This document shows, piece after piece, positions 50,653 to 61,042 of a stretch of 64,000 nt of DNA. The stretch comes from Planctobacterium sp047947135 (GTDB lineage: Bacteria > Pseudomonadota > Gammaproteobacteria > Enterobacterales > Alteromonadaceae). The position numbers and the translations under genes are program-made. Location of the stretch: positions 2,232,001-2,296,000 of the forward strand of contig CP170457.1 in NCBI GenBank assembly GCA_047947135.1, written 5' to 3'. The notes under the pieces were generated by a model. That model made no database searches. It was not told the origin of the DNA and saw nothing but the letters and a program-made list of their open reading frames with translations. Position 1 is the stretch's first letter. Every line of letters starts with the position of its first letter.

Positions 50653-53151
50653 TCAAAACTGATAGCTAACATTGACACCGATAGTGCGTGGACGGGTGAT
50701 ATAATCCTTTTGGTTATTTCCGTAGTAGTTTTCAAAAACACCCGTATCCGTGCCCCAATAGGTGGCAGGGTAACTACCGGTAATGCCTTCTTCATTGGTG
50801 ATGTTCTTGATGTACAGCATGGCTGACCATTCACCTTTAAGGAACTGTACTGAGGCATTCCACAATGCGAAACTGCCAAACTCATCCTGCACCGGGCTGT
50901 CCGCCAGTACGGTATTGACGGAGTCTGATTGATAATAACCGGTTAAACGGCTCACCATATCGATATCCGCAGTGAGCGAGGAGTTGTGTACAAAGTTTAT
51001 CGAGGCTACATGCTCCGATACGCCTGGCAGACGGGTTCCCGCCAGAGCGCTCACACCACCGGTTTGTGGTTGAATCAGGTCTTTTGTCAGTTCTGCGTCT
51101 GTGTAGGAATAGCCCACTCGAATATTCAAATTATCGGTGACGGCCATATTGGCTTCCAGCTCCAGCCCCGTTGTTTCCGCCTGTTCGCCATTTTGCGCCA
51201 TAAAGAAGCCCCACCAGGCTGTAGCCGTATTCAACTGAGGATCATCCCATACTACTTTATAGATGTCGGCTGAATAACTAAAGGAACGCGTATAACCCTT
51301 GATCCCAAGTTCGTAGTTTTTCACTGTATCTTTGCCGTATAAAGAAGCGCTTTCAGGGTTTAACTCCGTAAATGGACCGCTATCGGGAATCGCGTTTGAA
51401 CCACCCCGACGGAATCCTTCTGCAAAGGTGGCATACAACATGGTACCGTCGTTAATGTCATAAGACAGATTCAGTTTCGTCTGAATATCATCTTCATCCT
51501 GAGTAGGGAATGCCACAAAGGGAATGTCCGCCGGTTGCAGATAGGCGAAGAATGTCGAGGTTTCATTGCTCAGAGTGTTATCAAACCAACGCAAACCACC
51601 GGTAACCCTAAAATCATCGGAAACGTGATAGGTGACTTCTCCATACAGTGCTTTGTCTTCAAAGTCTTCCTTTCGAATATAGCTGAAATCCAGGTCATTG
51701 ACTGGCGTTACACCAGCCCACCAGGCGCCGTTAGATGGGCAGGCATCACCCACTTCATTACAGGCAAAGCCATACTGCTCCAGTCCCCGAAGGTGACTAA
51801 AGTTGGTGGTAGTGCGTTCCTGATCCATAAAGAATGCACCGATAACCCAGTCAAACTGACTGTTGTCACTATTGGATACCAGGCGAAACTCCTGAATAAA
51901 GGCTTCATCTTTAAATCCAGATTCTACGTGAGCAGCAGGGCGCGGGTTACCGGTATAAAGAATGTTGAACCAGTTAGTAAAACCCACACCATTGCTTCGG
52001 TCGGTTACCCAAAGGCTGGTATTGTCACGCCAGCCACTGCCTTCATGGTTATAGCGTGAAGTACTGGAGGTTAACGTCGCAAAACCTAAATCTGCTGATA
52101 CTTCCAGGCTGGTGAGGTTAACATCTCGCTTTGATGGCTCGCGTAATGTCGAACCATTTTCATACTCACCATATACATTGCCATTATAGTCAGCACCATT
52201 GGTAACGGCGCGGCGACCACCTACCTCATCGTCCTGATAGCTGTGAGTCAACAGAACGTTGATGTCTTCTGTCACATCCCAGCTTAATCCCGCACGGGCA
52301 TAAAAGATTTCGACGCTATCGACATCTTTTTCGGATTCGTAACAGGCGCCATTAAACGCCAGTTCATCAGCACTCAAACTACCGCTGTTAACCGACTGAC
52401 AAGAGCCATCATCAGCAGCGACCAACGGAATGCCGTCACTGTCCAATTGATAAAGATTTACCTGATCGATTACACCGTCATTATCCATCTGTCCAAAAGA
52501 CACGCGGAACGCCACGGTATCACTGAGTGGTTGGTTATATACCGCATCAAATGCCACATTGTCGCCATCGGAGCCATCGGTCTGGCTCCAGTCAATAGCA
52601 ATACTGCCTTCACGCATTTCTGTGCTGGGTTTGTTCATGATGTAACGCACCGTACCACCCAGCGCACCTGATCCATATAAGGTGCCCTGCGGGCCACGGA
52701 GTACCTCGACCCGTTGGATGTCTTTTAACAGGAAATTAGCGTAAATTGGGATACTATCGACATAGGTTGACACGGTAGGTACCGTTGACTGGCCAACATC
52801 GGCACCGGAAATACTGCCTTCGACATTGATGCCACGAATAACCATGCTGTTCGCTGTGCCGGAATTACGGTGACCACGATCAATTAAAGAAATACCCGCG
52901 ACTGTTCGGAGCAACTCCGTCGAATCAACGATATTCTGAGCGACAATTTCACTGCCTTGCACAGCAGAGATATTGAATGGTAACTCTTCCTGCATCATTT
53001 CCCTTTGGGTTGCTGTTACGGCGATGCGTTCAATCACCCCTTTTTCCGCTTTGCTGTCCTGTTCCTGAGCCTCAACATAACCAACCGAGAGGTTAACAAT
53101 GGTTCCAAGGGCCAGAGCTATTTTGCTTTTAGTGAATTTGCGTTGATTCAT
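50653..53151 (-). CDS. TonB-dependent outer-membrane receptor
   Basis: 832-aa receptor with a signal peptide (to about residue 29, VNLSVGYVEAQ), a TonB-box-like ERIAVTATQ, a plug domain (about 50-170; ELLRTVAGISLIDR, VIRGINV) and a large beta barrel. The barrel ends in RPRTIGVNVSYQF, with C-terminal Phe as needed for insertion. The plug and barrel are of the large, iron-complex or glycan/aromatic-uptake class; the ligand is not assigned. It lies between a nitrilase-family gene upstream (98 bases) and the sulfotransferase. No Fur box was recognised in the leader. Confidence 0.92.
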   Translation of the reverse strand: MNQRKFTKSKIALALGTIVNLSVGYVEAQEQDSKAEKGVIERIAVTATQREMMQEELPFNISAVQGSEIVAQNIVDSTELLRTVAGISLIDRGHRNSGTANSMVIRGINVEGSISGADVGQSTVPTVSTYVDSIPIYANFLLKDIQRVEVLRGPQGTLYGSGALGGTVRYIMNKPSTEMREGSIAIDWSQTDGSDGDNVAFDAVYNQPLSDTVAFRVSFGQMDNDGVIDQVNLYQLDSDGIPLVAADDGSCQSVNSGSLSADELAFNGACYESEKDVDSVEIFYARAGLSWDVTEDINVLLTHSYQDDEVGGRRAVTNGADYNGNVYGEYENGSTLREPSKRDVNLTSLEVSADLGFATLTSSTSRYNHEGSGWRDNTSLWVTDRSNGVGFTNWFNILYTGNPRPAAHVESGFKDEAFIQEFRLVSNSDNSQFDWVIGAFFMDQERTTTNFSHLRGLEQYGFACNEVGDACPSNGAWWAGVTPVNDLDFSYIRKEDFEDKALYGEVTYHVSDDFRVTGGLRWFDNTLSNETSTFFAYLQPADIPFVAFPTQDEDDIQTKLNLSYDINDGTMLYATFAEGFRRGGSNAIPDSGPFTELNPESASLYGKDTVKNYELGIKGYTRSFSYSADIYKVVWDDPQLNTATAWWGFFMAQNGEQAETTGLELEANMAVTDNLNIRVGYSYTDAELTKDLIQPQTGGVSALAGTRLPGVSEHVASINFVHNSSLTADIDMVSRLTGYYQSDSVNTVLADSPVQDEFGSFALWNASVQFLKGEWSAMLYIKNITNEEGITGSYPATYWGTDTGVFENYYGNNQKDYITRPRTIGVNVSYQF

Positions 53152-53249
53152 GTGTCACCCAATTTATAGTTTGTTAATGTATTGCATTAATGAGCCAGAT
53201 GAAAATCTCAAAGTTGATTACCTGTTTCCCATTCTGCAACATGTATTGA

Positions 53250-54107
53250 TTATTTATTTACCGCTGCTGGTACTTCCAGCTTGCCCAATTCATTTAATGT
53301 TTCAGAGCTTGCCGCTGACGCATTGTAGGCGGGGAATTTCACACCATTGTCGCGGAAGCTTTTCAGAGGTTGGCCCAGGTTCTTAATGCCTCGTTCCCTG
53401 GCTCGGCGCAGCGCGTTGAGATCCAGCTCAAAGGCAATTACTTCTGCTTTACTGCCAGCCTGATGGACAACATCACCATTGTGATCGCTGACAATCGAAC
53501 CACCGTTTCCAAGAGGCGGAGCGACGTTGATATCCACGAAGTAGCATTGGTTCATAATGGCATTTGCACGTGCCATTATGGTTTCCTGCTCTCGATCATT
53601 AGTGTTGGTCAATGTCGGGTGAATAATCACCTCAGCGCCCATGGCCACCAGACTGCGTGTCGTTTCGGGGAACCAACCGTCATAGCAGATAGAAACCCCA
53701 AATCGGCCGACATTCGGTACATCAAACACCACAAACTCGTCTCCCGAAGTAACACCTTTTTCATAGGGCAAAAACGGGTAGATTTTGCGATAACGGGTCA
53801 CCACTTCGCCTGCAGGATTGATAACTGGCGTGGTATTGAATACTTTATCTTGGTGCTTTTCGTAATAAGAACCGGGGATGATCCACACCCCTAATTTTTC
53901 TGCGAGCGTGCAAAACGTCTGTTCCGTTTCGCCACCGGCATTCTCTGCCTTATTCAAATCGAAACCGTGGCAGGCCAGCTCGCCTACCACAAACATTTCA
54001 ACCCAAGGAAAACGACGCTTCACCCGGGCTATTTCTCCACAGATAAAGGCCAGATTATTCTGCGCTGTGAGTTCCAGTTGTAAGCCAGCAATACCCATGT
54101 GACTCAT
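53250..54107 (-). CDS. Carbon-nitrogen hydrolase (nitrilase superfamily)
   Basis: 285-aa cytosolic hydrolase. The catalytic triad is visible: Glu in MFVVGELACHGF (about 42), Lys in VTRYRKIYPFLPYEKG (about 112-116) and Cys in FGVSICYDGWFPE (about 147). Length is normal. Members hydrolyse amides or nitriles. As the first gene of a unit with a TonB receptor, TPR-sulfotransferase and MFS transporter, it may process the imported compound (inference). A 344-base gap separates it from the divergent secreted serine hydrolase gene. Confidence 0.87.
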   Translation of the reverse strand: MSHMGIAGLQLELTAQNNLAFICGEIARVKRRFPWVEMFVVGELACHGFDLNKAENAGGETEQTFCTLAEKLGVWIIPGSYYEKHQDKVFNTTPVINPAGEVVTRYRKIYPFLPYEKGVTSGDEFVVFDVPNVGRFGVSICYDGWFPETTRSLVAMGAEVIIHPTLTNTNDREQETIMARANAIMNQCYFVDINVAPPLGNGGSIVSDHNGDVVHQAGSKAEVIAFELDLNALRRARERGIKNLGQPLKSFRDNGVKFPAYNASAASSETLNELGKLEVPAAVNK

Positions 54108-54451
54108 TGGCCATCCTTTTATGTTTATGACGTTGATTTTTAGCCTATGGGTAAATCTCGGAGATCAATAGATCCAGATTTTAACTATTGGTGGTGCCAG
54201 AATGGTGCCAGAAATTTGCCTGGGTATTTTGTTATCCCTACTTGGGGCTTATTAGCCGAAAACCGTCGCCACAGTCGCCCGTCAGGCTCTGGAGAACAGA
54301 GCAACAAAACACAAACTGGCTCCATCAAAAGATACTTTTTGGCCCTATTCGATTGCGCAAAAAAGCACCTAGAGTAGATCGCCGGGGTAGGCCCGAGGGC
54401 AATACATTTACTCTGCAATGGAACCTGCGCAACAGAAAAAAGGTAATAACA
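54108..54451. other. Intergenic region between divergent genes, 344 bases
   Basis: No supportable gene. It contains an 11-bp tandem duplication (54192-54213) and the leader of the secreted serine hydrolase. An open frame runs from 54188 into that gene but has no signal peptide and reads like non-coding DNA. Confidence 0.55.
54192..54213. repeat. 11-bp tandem duplication
   Basis: TGGTGCCAGAA occurs twice without gap in the region between divergent promoters. Short and simple, with no known role. Confidence 0.7.
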
Positions 54452-56980
54452 ATGAATACAAAACACCTGCTTGGCGCACTGATGGTGTCGTCCTGTGTGT
54501 CAATCGCTCAAGCTGATGTGATTTTTTACGATGGTTTTGAAGATAATAATGCCAATGGTTGGTCCTTGACGGGCAATGTAAAGACATCTGGCACCCAATC
54601 TATTGGCAATTATTCGCTACGCATGAAAAGAACAGCTTCAGCGACTTACCAGCTAAGTACGGTTGGTTACTCGGCTGTGACAGTGCAAATGCAAATGGCT
54701 GCTACCGCACTGGAAGCCAATGACAATGACAATTGCAATATTGACGTTTCCACAGATGGTGGCAGTAATTGGACAACACTGTTAACGCTGGTGGATGGTC
54801 AGGATAACGCGACATTTTATAATGCCAGTTACAGCGATTCCTCGTTGGAAGATAATCCTGCTTTGCAACTGCGCTTTCGCTCTGTTGCCGATGACTTAGG
54901 GGATTACTGCTGGGGGGATGAGGTCAGTGTTACCGGTACCCTCGGTGGACTAACGCCTGCGCCGGAAATTGATGTCACAGGCAACCTGACTTTTGGCAAC
55001 GTTGAAATTGACACAACCAGTAGCAAAAGTATTACCGTTCATAACACAGGCGATGCTGATTTGATCATTGGCACCGTCACTTCACCTGGCACACCGTTTT
55101 CTGTTGTACAGGACAATTGTGCCAACTCGACAGTCGCCGCGGGCAACAGCTGTATGATAAGCGCAGAGTTTGCGCCCACCAGTACTGGATATTTTAGCGA
55201 CAGTATCAGCATCAGTTCGAATGACAGTGATGAGAATCCGACAGTTGTTTCTCTGTCTGGAACAGGCAGTGATCAACCCGGTGGCGGTGTGGATGATTTT
55301 GACCCCCTAACGGGCAATGGCAATGTTACTCGCAATGACTTGACCTTTGCGACGCTAAGCAGTGGCAGCGATCCTGGTAGTCTGGTGGATATGTCGGCCT
55401 ATGCGTTACCCGCGAATGCAGCAGCACCCACCAATACCTTCGAAGGGCGTCTAGTTCTGAATAATGAGGCGACAAGTGGTGGTTTCGATGAAATTAAAGA
55501 TACTTTCCGTTACACAGGAAGCCAGGACACAACGCGCAAACATTTACCTGAATTTGATTATGAACTTGTGCAGACGGGCAGTCATATTGTCCCTGTGCAA
55601 CGCGGCATGCTGGCGAACAGTCATCCGGAATGGGAGTATATTCTTGAACCAGGGCGAGTGTGGAATGAAAACGGCGATAGTGGTTATACCCGCGTAGCGT
55701 TGCCCTTTGCATTGCAACAAAAGAATGCGAACTGTGTACACAATGGTGTCATGACGTTTGCCTTTAAAGACGACGGCAGTATTACGCAGGTGGCGTACCA
55801 GATAGCATCGGAAACCTGTCTCTACTTTAAGGTGGATATGTGGGGATTACTGGGCGCAACCTACACACCAACGGCCATAGCGGATGCCGAAACTATTAAA
55901 TCAGCGCATCAGGCGGAAGTCGGTGCCCGAATTCCCACCAAAGCCATTGCTGAACTGGCCAATGATTACCCAGGTACCCAGGTCGCCAACTTTAGCAACA
56001 GTATCAGTGCAGATCATATGACCCTGTTTGGATTGTATATTGACGGCACCAATTATGTGGGTGGTTGTGAAACACGTCAGGGCACCTATCCTTATTGTGA
56101 TGTATTGCGTGTCCCATCTTACTCTACCGCCAAAAGCAATTTTGCCGGTGTGGCAATGATGCGACTGGAAGAAAAGTACGGCAACGTGATGAACCAGACG
56201 ATTGACAGCTATGTCAGCGATTGCAATGCCAACGGCAATTGGGGGGATGTGACCATTGAAAATGCGGTGGATATGGCAACCGGAAACTACAAGCTGGCTG
56301 GATACATGAGCGATGAAGGTGCCAGTCATACGAATGATCTGTTTCTGCCTGAAGACCATGCCAGTAAAATCAGTTATTCCTGTACAGAGTATCCCCGTAA
56401 AGCATCTCCCGGTAGCAAGTGGATTTACCATACCTCAGATACGTATATTGCCGGCACGGCAATGAATGCGCTGGTCCAGCAGCAACAGGGTGCCAGCACG
56501 GATATATTTGATGATATCCTGCTCAACGAGATATGGAAACCATTGACGGTTGGGGCATCAACTTTATCAACCCGACGCACCTATGACAGCGTAGAACAAC
56601 CTTTTACCGGTTGGGGGCTGACCTATAATGCCGACGATACTGTGAAATTAGCGCGCTTTTTATCGATCGATAATGGCATGCTCAGTGGTCAGCAAATGTT
56701 GGATTCCGTTGAACTGGATGCGGCGTTACAGCGTATCAGCAGTGATCGGGGACTGGTTCCCACCTCTGGCTATTATTACAACAACGGTTTCTGGGCAAAA
56801 GATCTGTCTTCTGAAACCGGCTGTAGCAATCTGTATGTGCCATTTATGTCTGGCTATGGCGGGATCACGGTGGCACTGTTGCCCAACGATACCATCTATT
56901 ATTACTTCAGTGACAATGATGAATTCAACTGGACGGATGCCGCAGTTGAATCACACAATATCCGTAGTCTCTGTCCGTAA
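54452..56980 (+). CDS. Secreted serine hydrolase (beta-lactamase-like) with choice-of-anchor D domain
   Basis: 842-aa exported protein. ATG 54452 begins a clear signal peptide (MNTKHLLGALMVSSCVSIAQA); the longer frame from 54188 is rejected. An N-terminal MAM/jelly-roll-like domain (about 22-165; DGFEDNNANGWSLTGNV, WGDEVSVTG) is followed by an ASH/choice-of-anchor-D immunoglobulin-like domain (about 170-272; DVTGNLTFGNVEIDTTSSKS). The C-terminal part (about 345-842) ends in a penicillin-binding/class C beta-lactamase-like domain with SxxK as STAK (Ser558, Lys561) and a YHTSD element. Likely an extracellular or surface hydrolase of esters, peptides or amides. Antibiotic resistance is not implied. 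Confidence 0.75.
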   Translation: MNTKHLLGALMVSSCVSIAQADVIFYDGFEDNNANGWSLTGNVKTSGTQSIGNYSLRMKRTASATYQLSTVGYSAVTVQMQMAATALEANDNDNCNIDVSTDGGSNWTTLLTLVDGQDNATFYNASYSDSSLEDNPALQLRFRSVADDLGDYCWGDEVSVTGTLGGLTPAPEIDVTGNLTFGNVEIDTTSSKSITVHNTGDADLIIGTVTSPGTPFSVVQDNCANSTVAAGNSCMISAEFAPTSTGYFSDSISISSNDSDENPTVVSLSGTGSDQPGGGVDDFDPLTGNGNVTRNDLTFATLSSGSDPGSLVDMSAYALPANAAAPTNTFEGRLVLNNEATSGGFDEIKDTFRYTGSQDTTRKHLPEFDYELVQTGSHIVPVQRGMLANSHPEWEYILEPGRVWNENGDSGYTRVALPFALQQKNANCVHNGVMTFAFKDDGSITQVAYQIASETCLYFKVDMWGLLGATYTPTAIADAETIKSAHQAEVGARIPTKAIAELANDYPGTQVANFSNSISADHMTLFGLYIDGTNYVGGCETRQGTYPYCDVLRVPSYSTAKSNFAGVAMMRLEEKYGNVMNQTIDSYVSDCNANGNWGDVTIENAVDMATGNYKLAGYMSDEGASHTNDLFLPEDHASKISYSCTEYPRKASPGSKWIYHTSDTYIAGTAMNALVQQQQGASTDIFDDILLNEIWKPLTVGASTLSTRRTYDSVEQPFTGWGLTYNADDTVKLARFLSIDNGMLSGQQMLDSVELDAALQRISSDRGLVPTSGYYYNNGFWAKDLSSETGCSNLYVPFMSGYGGITVALLPNDTIYYYFSDNDEFNWTDAAVESHNIRSLCP

Positions 56981-57012
56981 TTTCTAAAGGATATCATTGT
57001 ATTAAAACGAAA

Positions 57013-57040
57013 AAGCCCCGATAAATCGGGGCTTGTTTCT
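57013..57040. terminator. Bidirectional terminator between the secreted hydrolase and the S8 protease
   Basis: Stem AAGCCCCGAT / ATCGGGGCTT with a very short loop, followed rightward by GTTTCT and leftward by TTTCGTTTT on the minus strand. It serves both convergent genes. Confidence 0.85.
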
Positions 57041-57053
57041 TCAGTCTTCGTTG

Positions 57054-60000
57054 TTACTTAGTGCATTGTGTCGTAGCAATCGCAGTTTCGGAGACCCCGT
57101 TACTGCTGATTTCAACACGATTGACTAAGCCTTTCTTCTTCTTACACTTCTTAACTTCTGCTTCGAAGGTGAAGTTTGCCTGGCCACCCAGTACACTTTG
57201 TACCTGCAATTCGTAACCATTGGCAGGTGCGACACCGGTGCCGTTGTAGAATACGCTGGTACCTGTTGTACCGGTTTCGTTTTCTACACCAACTGTGGCT
57301 CTGGCATTGCTTAGATCACCTTGTGGGCCATAGGTATACCAGATATTGCCCGAGTCATCAGATTGAATCCAGACCTGGAAAGTATGTGTGTTTGCAGGAT
57401 CGCTTGGATCGGTGCCATAACGCGGTACATTTTCCCACTCAAGTATTGTCCAGCTAGTGACGCCATTGCCCAAAGCACCAATGTAGAAGTTACCGCCGGC
57501 GCTTAAGTCAAGATCAGTCCAAAGTGGCGCCAACAGATTGTTTGGTGTCGCCGCATCTGGCAATTGGTGGCTTGCTGCACTGGTGGCTGAACCACTTTCT
57601 GCCCCTACTTCAACCGTTCCGTTAACAGACCAAAGAACGGAGCTGTAGGTTTCGCCATTGAACTTAAACGGATTGATGTTAAATACTACACCACCGTCAT
57701 CACAGTTATCCGGACAAGGTTGCGGTGCGATGCCAAAGATAGACAAAGGCAAGTAACCTGCTGGGGACGTGAAAGTCGCCGCCAGTGTAACGTCAGACTT
57801 AGCCAACGTACCACTCCAGGTCATTGCATTACCATCGAAGCCAAAGTCGGATTCAGTCGTACCATTAGTGATTGTTTGTGTAGCAGAACCTTCTACATAC
57901 TCTAAACCACTAGGCAACACGTTGTTCAGGTTTATCGTGCCATCAATCGGACCGTTAGATAAATCGATGCTGTAAGTTAATACATCACGTTTCCATGCTT
58001 GAGGTGCATCCACAGAAGCAGACAGGAATGGTGACGTCGATTTAGCTGCATACGCCGCAACTGGCATATGTAGCTTGGTCATTTCATCTTCGTCCGGCTT
58101 CAATAATAGTTCGGCGAACGTCCAGTCTTCAGTCGCGAAGGCAGTATCCATAGTGACTGTGATCTCAGCTGTTTCACCTGGATCCAGTTCAATTTCACGC
58201 GGTGAAACTGACACTTTGACACCTTCGGCATTGGTTTTGGCTTTTAATTCCCATTCACCATCATCGTTTGAGACGTTTTTCACGGTACGCGTCCATGAAC
58301 AGCTTTGTACGCAACTGCTGTCCTGCATACTGGCGATGTTCAGGGTTTTAGGATCGCCACCTGCATCAGGATTAGCTGCCAGGAAGTTTTCTGGTGTTTC
58401 ATCCAGAACCAGACCTGCATTCAGTACGCGGCGCAAATCAATACGTCCTGCACCAACATCAAATGGATCTGCTTCAGTGACACCGTCGTCTTTGGTCAAA
58501 CCATCAGTCTCAGCGGTCATCATAATGGCAGACTTAATTTCATATGGTGTCCAGCCAGTTGAGCCACTCACCAATGCACCGGCACCGGCGTTATGCGGAC
58601 TGGACATTGACGTGCCTGACAAGAACATATACTCGTCATTGCTACCAGCCTGAGTTGTAGGGGCTGCAGCAAATATGTCGACACCTGGGCCACCGATATC
58701 AGGTTTGATGATATCTATTGCCAGATTGGGTCCCCGTGAACTGAAGCCGGCCGTCATATCGGCCTGGCCAGGATCGCTTTTAACCACCGCACCCGTAATT
58801 GAACCAGCTGTGTTGGTGTTATTGGCTACCCAATCTTTCAGGATTTGTCCATCGCTATAACCTAAGTGCACCGCGGGTAAGAAGTGTGCGTCACCACTTG
58901 TTGATTCGCCATTACCTTCAGCATTGGCCAACACCAAACCGCCAGCACCGCCAGCTAAAACGTTTTCACCTTTTGCCACACGAGCAATAGAACCACGGTC
59001 ACAGATCACAATCTCACCGCTGAAATGGCCAGCAGGAAAAGGCTCAAGACATTGCGCAGGGTTTGTGTCGTTGGAAGAACCATTGGCCGTAGGGTAGTCA
59101 CCGGCATAAACGATGCTGGCTGGGCCATAAGATGCTGTAAATCCTTTGCCTTCCAGATTCGCAAGTGACGCGCCATCGCTGGTCATATCGGAAACTGCGT
59201 TGACAATAGTACGGTCATGAGTCATTGCCGCTGTAGTCGATACCCACGGTGAGTTATGACCTGTCGTCGATGCACCTGGACCACTGTTACCTGCAGATGT
59301 TGCCACATAAATACCGGCCGCCGTGGCGTTAAGGAATCCTAGCTCTACCGCGTCGTTGTATGGGTCGTTACCACCGGAGATTGAATAGTTAAGTGCCTGA
59401 ATACCATTGGGTAAAACAGAAGAATCGATAACGACTTGCTCTACCGCTGCTAATAAGGCTGCACCTGGACAGCTATCGATACAAACGTCATAGGCGATAA
59501 TATTGGCATGCGGTGCAACACCAGAGATATCACGTACCAGTTCAGTTGTTTCCGCTTCTAACGTCGCACTACTAATAAAATTACCTGCCGCAGTGCCAGC
59601 GGTGTGGCTTCCATGACCATCAGAATCTTCTGGAGAGGTTGGATCGGTAGGACCAGCAACCAGACCCCAGGCCCCGATTAGTTTGTCATTACAAAAACTT
59701 GGGTCAACGACATCACAGTAGCTGCCTGGAATATAGTTACCACTGCCCAGCGGGTTAATATGGTCGTAACCATCACCGCCAATATCAGCGAAAGAAGGAT
59801 GATCGTGATTGATACCGGTATCCAGCACGGCGACAACAACGCCTTCGCCCATGTTACCGCTCAGGCTTGAATCGTCATCATCATCATCGTCATCGTCGTC
59901 ATCATCATGACCAGCATTGATGCCCCAAAAATGATCAGCTCCAATCCAGGCCGGGCCAGAGTCAGTATTTAAAGGTTGAATCGTTTCCTTTTCGATGCTG

Positions 60001-60482
60001 ACAACCTGCGGCATATTGCGCATCATTTCGGCTTCCGCATCGGTTAATTCCAGAGCCATACCATTGAGCACGTGAGTGTACTGAAATTTTGCCTGCAAAA
60101 CGCGACCCAGCAACTTCTCAGAGGACTGTAACATCGTACTTTGTTGCGATTTTAAGAACTGATGATACTGCTGCAGTTCTGGTGCTTTAGCATCAAGCTT
60201 GCTTTTACCAGTAACTTTGAGACTGGTAGCAGACATGTTTTGGATACCACCACCGTAAAGCGCAATCGATGGATTTTGCAATCGAACGATGTAGGTGGAT
60301 TTACCGACAGAGGAGTATGACGGCTTTTTGTCTTCTCCCAGCGGATTGACCTGTTTTACGAATTCAGGCTGCTGATCAGCGACATTGATATCACTGGCTT
60401 GCACATTGGCAGCAACAAAGCTTCCAACTGCAAGTGAAACAGCCACAGAGAGCTTGGATAATGTAGTTATTCTTTTTGACAT
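57054..60482 (-). CDS. Secreted S8 (subtilisin-like) serine peptidase
   Basis: 1142-aa exported protease. ATG 60482 starts the signal peptide (MSKRITTLSKLSVAVSLAVG, cleaved about residue 29); a longer frame to 60536 is not needed. A propeptide inhibitor domain (about 60-170) precedes the S8 domain, with Asp221 (VLDTGINHDHPSF), His290 (DSDGHGSHTAGTAAGN) and the Ser in FLSGTSMSSPHNAGAGA. A PA domain is inserted (about 455-580). A C-terminal Fn3/DUF11-like beta-sandwich region follows and ends in a Cys/Lys-rich tail. A run of 12 Asp (193-204) sits just before the catalytic core. Probably used for extracellular protein degradation. Confidence 0.9.
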   Translation of the reverse strand: MSKRITTLSKLSVAVSLAVGSFVAANVQASDINVADQQPEFVKQVNPLGEDKKPSYSSVGKSTYIVRLQNPSIALYGGGIQNMSATSLKVTGKSKLDAKAPELQQYHQFLKSQQSTMLQSSEKLLGRVLQAKFQYTHVLNGMALELTDAEAEMMRNMPQVVSIEKETIQPLNTDSGPAWIGADHFWGINAGHDDDDDDDDDDDDSSLSGNMGEGVVVAVLDTGINHDHPSFADIGGDGYDHINPLGSGNYIPGSYCDVVDPSFCNDKLIGAWGLVAGPTDPTSPEDSDGHGSHTAGTAAGNFISSATLEAETTELVRDISGVAPHANIIAYDVCIDSCPGAALLAAVEQVVIDSSVLPNGIQALNYSISGGNDPYNDAVELGFLNATAAGIYVATSAGNSGPGASTTGHNSPWVSTTAAMTHDRTIVNAVSDMTSDGASLANLEGKGFTASYGPASIVYAGDYPTANGSSNDTNPAQCLEPFPAGHFSGEIVICDRGSIARVAKGENVLAGGAGGLVLANAEGNGESTSGDAHFLPAVHLGYSDGQILKDWVANNTNTAGSITGAVVKSDPGQADMTAGFSSRGPNLAIDIIKPDIGGPGVDIFAAAPTTQAGSNDEYMFLSGTSMSSPHNAGAGALVSGSTGWTPYEIKSAIMMTAETDGLTKDDGVTEADPFDVGAGRIDLRRVLNAGLVLDETPENFLAANPDAGGDPKTLNIASMQDSSCVQSCSWTRTVKNVSNDDGEWELKAKTNAEGVKVSVSPREIELDPGETAEITVTMDTAFATEDWTFAELLLKPDEDEMTKLHMPVAAYAAKSTSPFLSASVDAPQAWKRDVLTYSIDLSNGPIDGTINLNNVLPSGLEYVEGSATQTITNGTTESDFGFDGNAMTWSGTLAKSDVTLAATFTSPAGYLPLSIFGIAPQPCPDNCDDGGVVFNINPFKFNGETYSSVLWSVNGTVEVGAESGSATSAASHQLPDAATPNNLLAPLWTDLDLSAGGNFYIGALGNGVTSWTILEWENVPRYGTDPSDPANTHTFQVWIQSDDSGNIWYTYGPQGDLSNARATVGVENETGTTGTSVFYNGTGVAPANGYELQVQSVLGGQANFTFEAEVKKCKKKKGLVNRVEISSNGVSETAIATTQCTK

Positions 60483-60536
60483 GATTTGTCCCGTCGAGCG
60501 AATCCAATGCAAGACGCACCGATCCCAACACCTCAA

Positions 60537-61042
60537 TAAAGAGGGCTGATCACACCATCAATAATCATTTTATTCTTATCAATCAATAAGTTGACAAGGA
60601 TATAGCAAACGAAAAACAACAAATGAAGGTCTTACAAGGATTTATTCTAATTATTATTAAGTAATGTTTAGTTGTTTTATTTTTGTACCCCAGATTATAC
60701 CGAGGGTCATAAAATATACCTGCAGAAAATGAGGATACAAGCTTTTTTCATTATATTTTTTGTGGAGTTTTTCATCAACGCGGCACTATTCGATTACAAA
60801 ATATCCACCACAATTACTAATCTGGTCCTACCAGAAAGTTTAAAAAAGTAATGAAATCAGATGCTTATTTTGAGAGCGTAATAACTATTACTGCGCAGAT
60901 GAAACCGCACACATTTGCTTTGCAAAAATCTGTTTTTCTTGAGATATCTACGGTTGTATGCGCCAGCGAGGTCGTTTTGGTTAGTATCTCAGGATGATAG
61001 CAATGCAAAATTGCGCCGGACAAACACCATAAGGATAAATGA
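60537..61042. other. AT-rich spacer, 506 bases
   Basis: No gene or clear element. The base composition is lower in GC than the rest of the window, consistent with accessory DNA near the island boundary. Confidence 0.5.

Noticed and set aside
54188..54451. N-terminal extension of 88 codons on the secreted serine hydrolase frame
   Set aside because: It has no signal peptide or ribosome site of its own, includes an 11-bp tandem duplication, and a clear signal peptide starts at 54452.
58075..58653. 192-codon open frame antisense to the S8 protease gene
   Set aside because: Lies entirely within the protease on the opposite strand and has no recognisable features.
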